From contig CM067315.1 in NCBI GenBank assembly GCA_034231615.1, forward strand, positions 10,997,915-11,061,914: a DNA stretch of 64,000 nt, written 5' to 3'. Position numbers and translations under genes: made by a program. Origin of the DNA: Meghimatium bilineatum (Eukaryota > Mollusca > Gastropoda > Stylommatophora > Philomycidae). The notes under the pieces were generated by a model. The model saw only the letters and a list, made by a program, of their open reading frames with translations, was not told the origin of the DNA and did no database searches. Shown piece after piece: positions 58,081-64,000 of this stretch (its first letter is position 1; each line of letters starts with the position of its first letter).

Positions 58081-60569
58081 TGAAAATAAAAAAATACATT
58101 TCTATTGATAAACTAGATACATTTATGAAATGTGTTGAAAAGTTTGAAAATCAAAAAATATATTTCTAATAATAAACTACTGGTAGATACATTTATGAAA
58201 TATGTTGAAAAGTTTCAAAAATGAAAATCAAAAAATACATTTCTATTGATAAACTAGATACATTTATGAAATGTGTTGAAAAGTTTGAAAATCATAAAAA
58301 TATATTTCTAATGATAAACTACCAGTAGATACATTTATGAGATGTGTTGAAAAGTTTGAAAAAGGAAATCAAAAAATATATTTCTAGTGATAAAGTATGA
58401 AATGTGTTTTTCATTATATTTTATTTCTATATATAAACACATTTATGAAATGTGTTGAAAAGTTTGGAAAAGAAAATCAAAAAATATATTTCTAGTGATA
58501 AACTTGATACATTTAAGAAATGTGTTGAAAAGTTTAAAAATAAAAAAATATATTTCTAGTGATAAACTAGATACATTTATGAAATGTGTTGAAAAGTTTG
58601 AAAATGAAAAAAATATATTTCTAGTGATAAACTAGATACATTTATGAAATTTGTAGAAAAGTTTGAAAAAGAAAATAAACAAATATATTTCTAATGATAA
58701 ACTACAATTAGCTACATTTATGAGATGTGTTGAAAAGTTTGACAAAGAAAATCAAAAAATATATTTCTAGTGATAATTTACCGGTAGATACATTTATGAG
58801 ATGTGTTGAAAAGTTTGACAAAGAAAATCAAAAAATATATTTCAAGTAATAAACTACCTGTAGATACATTTATGAGATGTGTTGAAAAGTTTGAAAAAGA
58901 AAAAATATATTTCTAATGATAAACTAGATTCATTTATGAGATGTGTTGAAAAGTTTGGAAAAGAAAATCAAAAAATATATTTCTAGTGATAAACTATATA
59001 CATTTATGAAATGTGTTGAAAAGTTTTAAAATGAAAAAAATATATTTCTAGTGATAAACTAGATAAATTTATGAAATGTGTTGAAAAGTTTGAAAAAGAA
59101 AATCAGAAAATATATTTCTAGAACTACCGGTAGATACATTTATGAGATGTGTTGAAAAGTTTCAAAATCAACAAAATATATTTCTAATGATAAACTAGAT
59201 ACATTTTTGAAATGTGTTGAAAAGTTTGAAAAAGAAAATAAACAAATATATTTCTAATGATAAACTAGATACATTTATGAAATGTGTTGAAAAGTTTGAC
59301 AAAGAAAATAAAAAAATATATTTCTAGTGATAAACTGCTGGTAGATACATTTATGAGATGTGTTTTAAAATGTCTGAAAAAGAAAATCAAAAAATATATT
59401 TCTAATGATAAACTAGATTCTTTTATGAAGTGTGTTGAAAAGTTTGAAAAAGAAAATAAAAAAAAATATATTTCAAGTAATAAACTACCTGTAGATACAT
59501 TTATGAAATGTGTTGAAAAGTTTGAAAAAGAAAAAATATATTTCTAATGATAAAATAAATACATTTATGAAATGTGTTGAAAAGTTTGAAAAAGAAAACC
59601 AAAAAATATATTTCTAATGATAAACTAGATACATTTATGAAATGTGCTGAAAAGTATTAAAATCAAAAGATATATTTCTAATGATAAAATAGATACATTT
59701 ATGAAATTATGTGTTGAAAAGTTTGAAAAAGAAAATAAAAAAATGTATTTCTAGTAATAAACTATCGGTAGATACATTTATGAAATGTGTTAAAAAATTT
59801 GAAAAAGAAAATCAAATAATTTTTTTTTAATGATAAAATAGATACATTTATGAAATGTGTTGAAAAATTTGAAAAAGAAAATCAAAAAACATATTTCTAA
59901 TGATAAACTAGATACATTTAAGAAATGTGTTGAAAAGTTTGAAAAAGAAAATAAAAAATATATTTCTAATGATAAACTACCGGTAGATACATTTATGACA
60001 TGTGTTGAAATGTTTGAACAAGAAAATAATAAAAACATATTTCTAATGATAAACTATATACATTTATGAAATGTGTTGAAAAGTTTCAAAAATGAAAAAA
60101 TCAAAAAATACATTTCTATTGATAAACTAGATACATTTATGAAATGTGTTGAAAAGTTTGAAAATCATAAAAATATATTTCTTATGATAAACTACCAGTA
60201 GATACATTTATGAGATGTGTTGAAAAGTTTGAAAAAGGAAATCAAAAAATATATTTCTAGTGATAAAGTAGATACATTTATGAGATGTGTTGAAAAGTTT
60301 GAAAATCAAAAAAATATATTTCTAATGTTAAACTAGATACATTTATGAAATGTGTTGAAAAGTTTGGAAAAGAAAATCAAAAAATATATTTCTAGTGATA
60401 AACTATATACATTTAAGAAATGTGTTGAAAAGTTTGAAAAAGAAAATAAAAAATATATTTCTAATGATAAACTACCGGTAGATACATTTATGACATGTGT
60501 TGAAAAGTTTGAACAAGAAAATAATAAAAACATATTTCTAATGATAAACTATATACATTTATGAAATGT

Positions 60570-63440
60570 GTTGAAAAACAAAATCAAAAAATATATTTCT
60601 AATAATAAACTACCGGTAGATACATTTATGAGATGTGTTGAAAAGTTTGAAAATGAAAAAAATATATTTCTAGTGATACACTAGATACATTTATGAAATG
60701 TGTTGAAAAGTTTGAAAGTCAAAAAAATATATTTCTAGTGATAAACTAGATAAATTTATGAGATGTGTTGAAAAAGTTTGTAAAAGAAAATGAAAAGATA
60801 TATTTCTAGTGATAATCTACCGGTAGATACATTTATGAGATGTGTTGAAAAGATTGAAAAAGAAAATAAAAAAATATATTTCTAGTGATAAACTAGATAC
60901 ATTTATGAAATGTGTTGAAAAGTTTGAAAATAAAAAAAATATATTTCTAATGATAAACTAGATAAATTTATGAAATGTGTTGAAAAGTTTGAAAAAGAAA
61001 ATCAAAAAATATATTTCTAATGTTAAACTAGATACATTTATGAAATGTGTTGAAAAGTTTGAAAAAGAAAATGAAAAGAAATATTTCCAGTGATAATCTA
61101 CCGGTATATACTTTTATGAGATGTGTTTAAAAGTTAAAAATAAAAAAAAAATATATTTCTAATGATAAACTGATACATTTATGAAATGTGTTGAAAAGTT
61201 TGAAAAAGAAAATGAAAAGATATATTTCTAGTGATAATCTACTGGTAGATACATTTATGAGATGTGTTGAAAAGTTTGAAAATCAAAAAAATATATTTCT
61301 AATGATAAACTAGATACATTTATGAAATGTGTTGAAAAGTTTGGAAAAGAAAATCAAAAAATATATTTATAGTGATAAACTAGATACATTTATGAAATAT
61401 GTTGAAAGGATTGAAAAAGAAAATCAAAAAATATATTTCTAATGTGAAACTATATAAATTTATGAAATGTGTTGAAAAGTTTGAAAAAGAAAATCAAAAA
61501 ATATATTTCTAGTGATAAACTAGATACATTTATGAAATGTGTTGAAAAGTTTGAAAAAGAAAATGAAAAGATATATTTCCAGTGATAATCTACCGGTATA
61601 TACATTTATGAGATGTGTTGAAAAGATTGAAAAAGAAAATAAAAAACTATATTTCTAATGATAAACTACCGGTAGATACATTTATGAGATGTGTTGAAAA
61701 GTTTGAAAATAAAAAAATATATTTCTAGTGATAAACTATATACATTTATGAAATGTGTTGAAAAGTTTGAAAATGAAAAAAATATATTTCTAGTGATACA
61801 CTAGATACATTTATGAAATGTGTTGAAAAGTTTGAAAGTCAAAAAAATATATTTCTAATGATAAACTAGATACATTTATGAAATGTGTTGAAAAGTTTGA
61901 AAATGAAAAAAATATATTTCTAGTGATAAACTAGATAAATTTATGAGATGTGTTGAAAAAGTTTGTAAAAGAAAATGAAAAGATATATTTCTAGTGATAA
62001 ACTATATACATTTATGAAATGTGTTGAAAAACAAAATCAAAAAATATATTTCTAATAATAAACTACCGGTAGATACATTTATGAGATGTGTTGAAAAGTT
62101 TGAAAATGAAAAAAATATATTTCTAGTGATACACTAGATACATTTATGAAATGTGTTGAAAAGTTTGAAAGTCAAAAAAATATATTTCTAGTGATAAACT
62201 AGATAAATTTATGAGATGTGTTGAAAAAGTTTGTAAAAGAAAATGAAAAGATATATTTCTAGTGATAATCTACCGGTAGATACATTTATGAGATGTGTTG
62301 AAAAGATTGAAAAAGAAAATAAAAAAATATATTTCTAGTGATAAACTAGATACATTTATGAAATGTGTTGAAAAGTTTGAAAATAAAAAAAATATATTTC
62401 TAATGATAAACTAGATAAATTTATGAAATGTGTTGAAAAGTTTGAAAAAGAAAATCAAAAAATATATTTCTAATGTTAAACTAGATACATTTATGAAATG
62501 TGTTGAAAAGTTTGAAAAAGAAAATGAAAAGAAATATTTCCAGTGATAATCTACCGGTATATACTTTTATGAGATGTGTTTAAAAGTTAAAAATAAAAAA
62601 AAAATATATTTCTAATGATAAACTGATACATTTATGAAATGTGTTGAAAAGTTTGAAAAAGAAAATGAAAAGATATATTTCTAGTGATAATCTACTGGTA
62701 GATACATTTATGAGATGTGTTGAAAAGTTTGAAAATCAAAAAAATATATTTCTAATGATAAACTAGATACATTTATGAAATGTGTTGAAAAGTTTGGAAA
62801 AGAAAATCAAAAAATATATTTATAGTGATAAACTAGATACATTTATGAAATATGTTGAAAGGATTGAAAAAGAAAATCAAAAAATATATTTCTAATGTGA
62901 AACTATATAAATTTATGAAATGTGTTGAAAAGTTTGAAAAAGAAAATCAAAAAATATATTTCTAGTGATAAACTAGATACATTTATGAAATGTGTTGAAA
63001 AGTTTGAAAAAGAAAATGAAAAGATATATTTCCAGTGATAATCTACCGGTATATACATTTATGAGATGTGTTGAAAAGATTGAAAAAGAAAATAAAAAAC
63101 TATATTTCTAATGATAAACTACCGGTAGATACATTTATGAGATGTGTTGAAAAGTTTGAAAATAAAAAAATATATTTCTAGTGATAAACTATATACATTT
63201 ATGAAATGTGTTGAAAAGTTTGAAAATGAAAAAAATATATTTCTAGTGATACACTAGATACATTTATGAAATGTGTTGAAAAGTTTGAAAGTCAAAAAAA
63301 TATATTTCTAATGATAAACTAGATACATTTATGAAATGTGTTGAAAAGTTTGAAAATGAAAAAAATATATTTCTAGTGATAAACTAGATAAATTTATGAG
63401 ATGTGTTGAAAAAGTTTGTAAAAGAAAATGAAAAGATATA
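60570..63440. repeat. 1453-bp higher-order unit in tandem duplicate
   Basis: Anchor 60601/62054 and following sequence match at a 1453-bp offset to about 61,990/63,440. The private monomer variants 'gtgatacactagatac' and 'gtgttgaaaaagtttgtaaa' are restricted to this end of the array. Confidence 0.85.
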
Positions 63441-64000
63441 TTTCTAGTGATAATCTACCGGTAGATACATTTATGAGATGTGTTGAAAAGATTGAAAAAG
63501 AAAATAAAAAAATATATTTCTAATGATAAACTAGATACATTTATGAAATGTGTTTAAAAGTTAAAAATTAAAAAAAAATATATTTCTAATGATAAACTGA
63601 TACATTTATGAAATGTGTTGAAAAGTTTGAAAAAGAAAATGAAAAGATATATTTCTAGTGATAATCTACTGGTAGATACATTTATGAGATGTGTTGAAAA
63701 GTTTGAAAATCAAAAAAATATATTTCTAATGATAAACTAGATACATTTATGAAATGTGTTGAAAAGTTTGGAAAAGAAAATCAAAAAATATATTTCTAGT
63801 GATAAACTAGATACATTTATGAAATATGTTGAAAGGATTGAAAAAGAAAATCAAAAAATATATTTCTAATGTGAAAGTATATAAATTTATGAAATGTGTT
63901 GAAAAGTTTGAAAAAGAAAATCAAAAAATATATTTCTAGTGATAAAGTAGATACATTTATGAAATGTGTTGAAAAGTTTGAAAAAGAAAATGAAAAGATA

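Larger units (their letters stand above)
27098..64000. repeat. About 37-kb satellite array of roughly 70-bp monomers
   Basis: Uninterrupted tandem repeats to the window edge, on the order of 500 monomers. The commonest monomer is 70 bp with segments 'atatatttctaatgataaac', 'tagatacatttatgaaatgt' and 'gttgaaaagtttgaaaaaga'. By hand count it has 35 A, 22 T, 9 G and 4 C on the plus strand, so the strands are skewed. Variants run from about 64 to 76 bp through changes in the A-rich segment and a 6-bp insertion that turns ctag into ctaccggtag. A-tracts recur at a regular spacing, which would favour curved DNA. Reading frames of 60-87 codons on both strands arise only where neighbouring monomers happen to be in frame. 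I call no genes here. Confidence 0.97.

Noticed and set aside
27574-60564. Dozens of 60-87 codon reading frames on both strands inside the satellite array
   Set aside because: They recur identically with the repeat units, overlap each other on opposite strands and depend on single-base length changes in A-runs. There is no start context or non-repeat coding signal.
27098-64000. CRISPR-like array
   Set aside because: Units are contiguous degenerate monomers without conserved repeat/unique spacer alternation, and the genome context is animal.

Overview
The window looks like nuclear DNA of an invertebrate animal. It is AT-rich, has a split gene with GT-AG introns, and is crowded with non-LTR retrotransposon (LINE) fragments, SINE-like retroposons, a Maverick/Polinton virus-like transposon and a very long satellite array. 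I cannot name the species from sequence alone. No intact prokaryotic-type gene, rRNA, true tRNA or CRISPR array is visible.

Region 1 (about 1.6-17.7 kb): scattered plus-strand exons of one glycosyltransferase-25 gene of the procollagen galactosyltransferase (COLGALT1/GLT25D1) type. Seven exons are convincing: 1612-1731, 4417-4529, 5929-6044, 8884-8948, 12073-12179, 15753-15810 and 17594-17721. Most splice phases agree, and they cover part of the N-terminal glycosyltransferase domain and the start of the C-terminal one. Some expected exons were not found, and no 3' exon is seen after 17,721. The introns hold about ten different minisatellites, two SINE-like families, several LINE pieces (one locus nested three deep) and a possible piggyBac-like remnant.

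Region 2 (about 18.7-27.05 kb): a decayed Maverick/Polinton. In order it holds a minus-strand zinc-ribbon plus phospholipase-A2-like gene, a plus-strand adenain-type cysteine protease, a long minus-strand protein-primed family B DNA polymerase, a small minus-strand Cys-rich reading frame and a plus-strand DDE integrase. Every large gene is broken by frameshifts, by SINE/LINE insertions (several with clear target-site duplications), or both. Capsid and packaging-ATPase genes were not seen.

Region 3 (about 27.1-64.0 kb): a continuous array of roughly 70-bp AT-rich monomers that begins about 44 bp after the integrase stop codon and runs to the window edge. It has higher-order structure: long blocks recur at fixed offsets of 2968, 1869, 1392, 1275, 1587 and 1453 bp. 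The short reading frames in it are a by-product of monomer length; I do not call genes there, although the monomer does carry an open peptide of about 22-24 residues.
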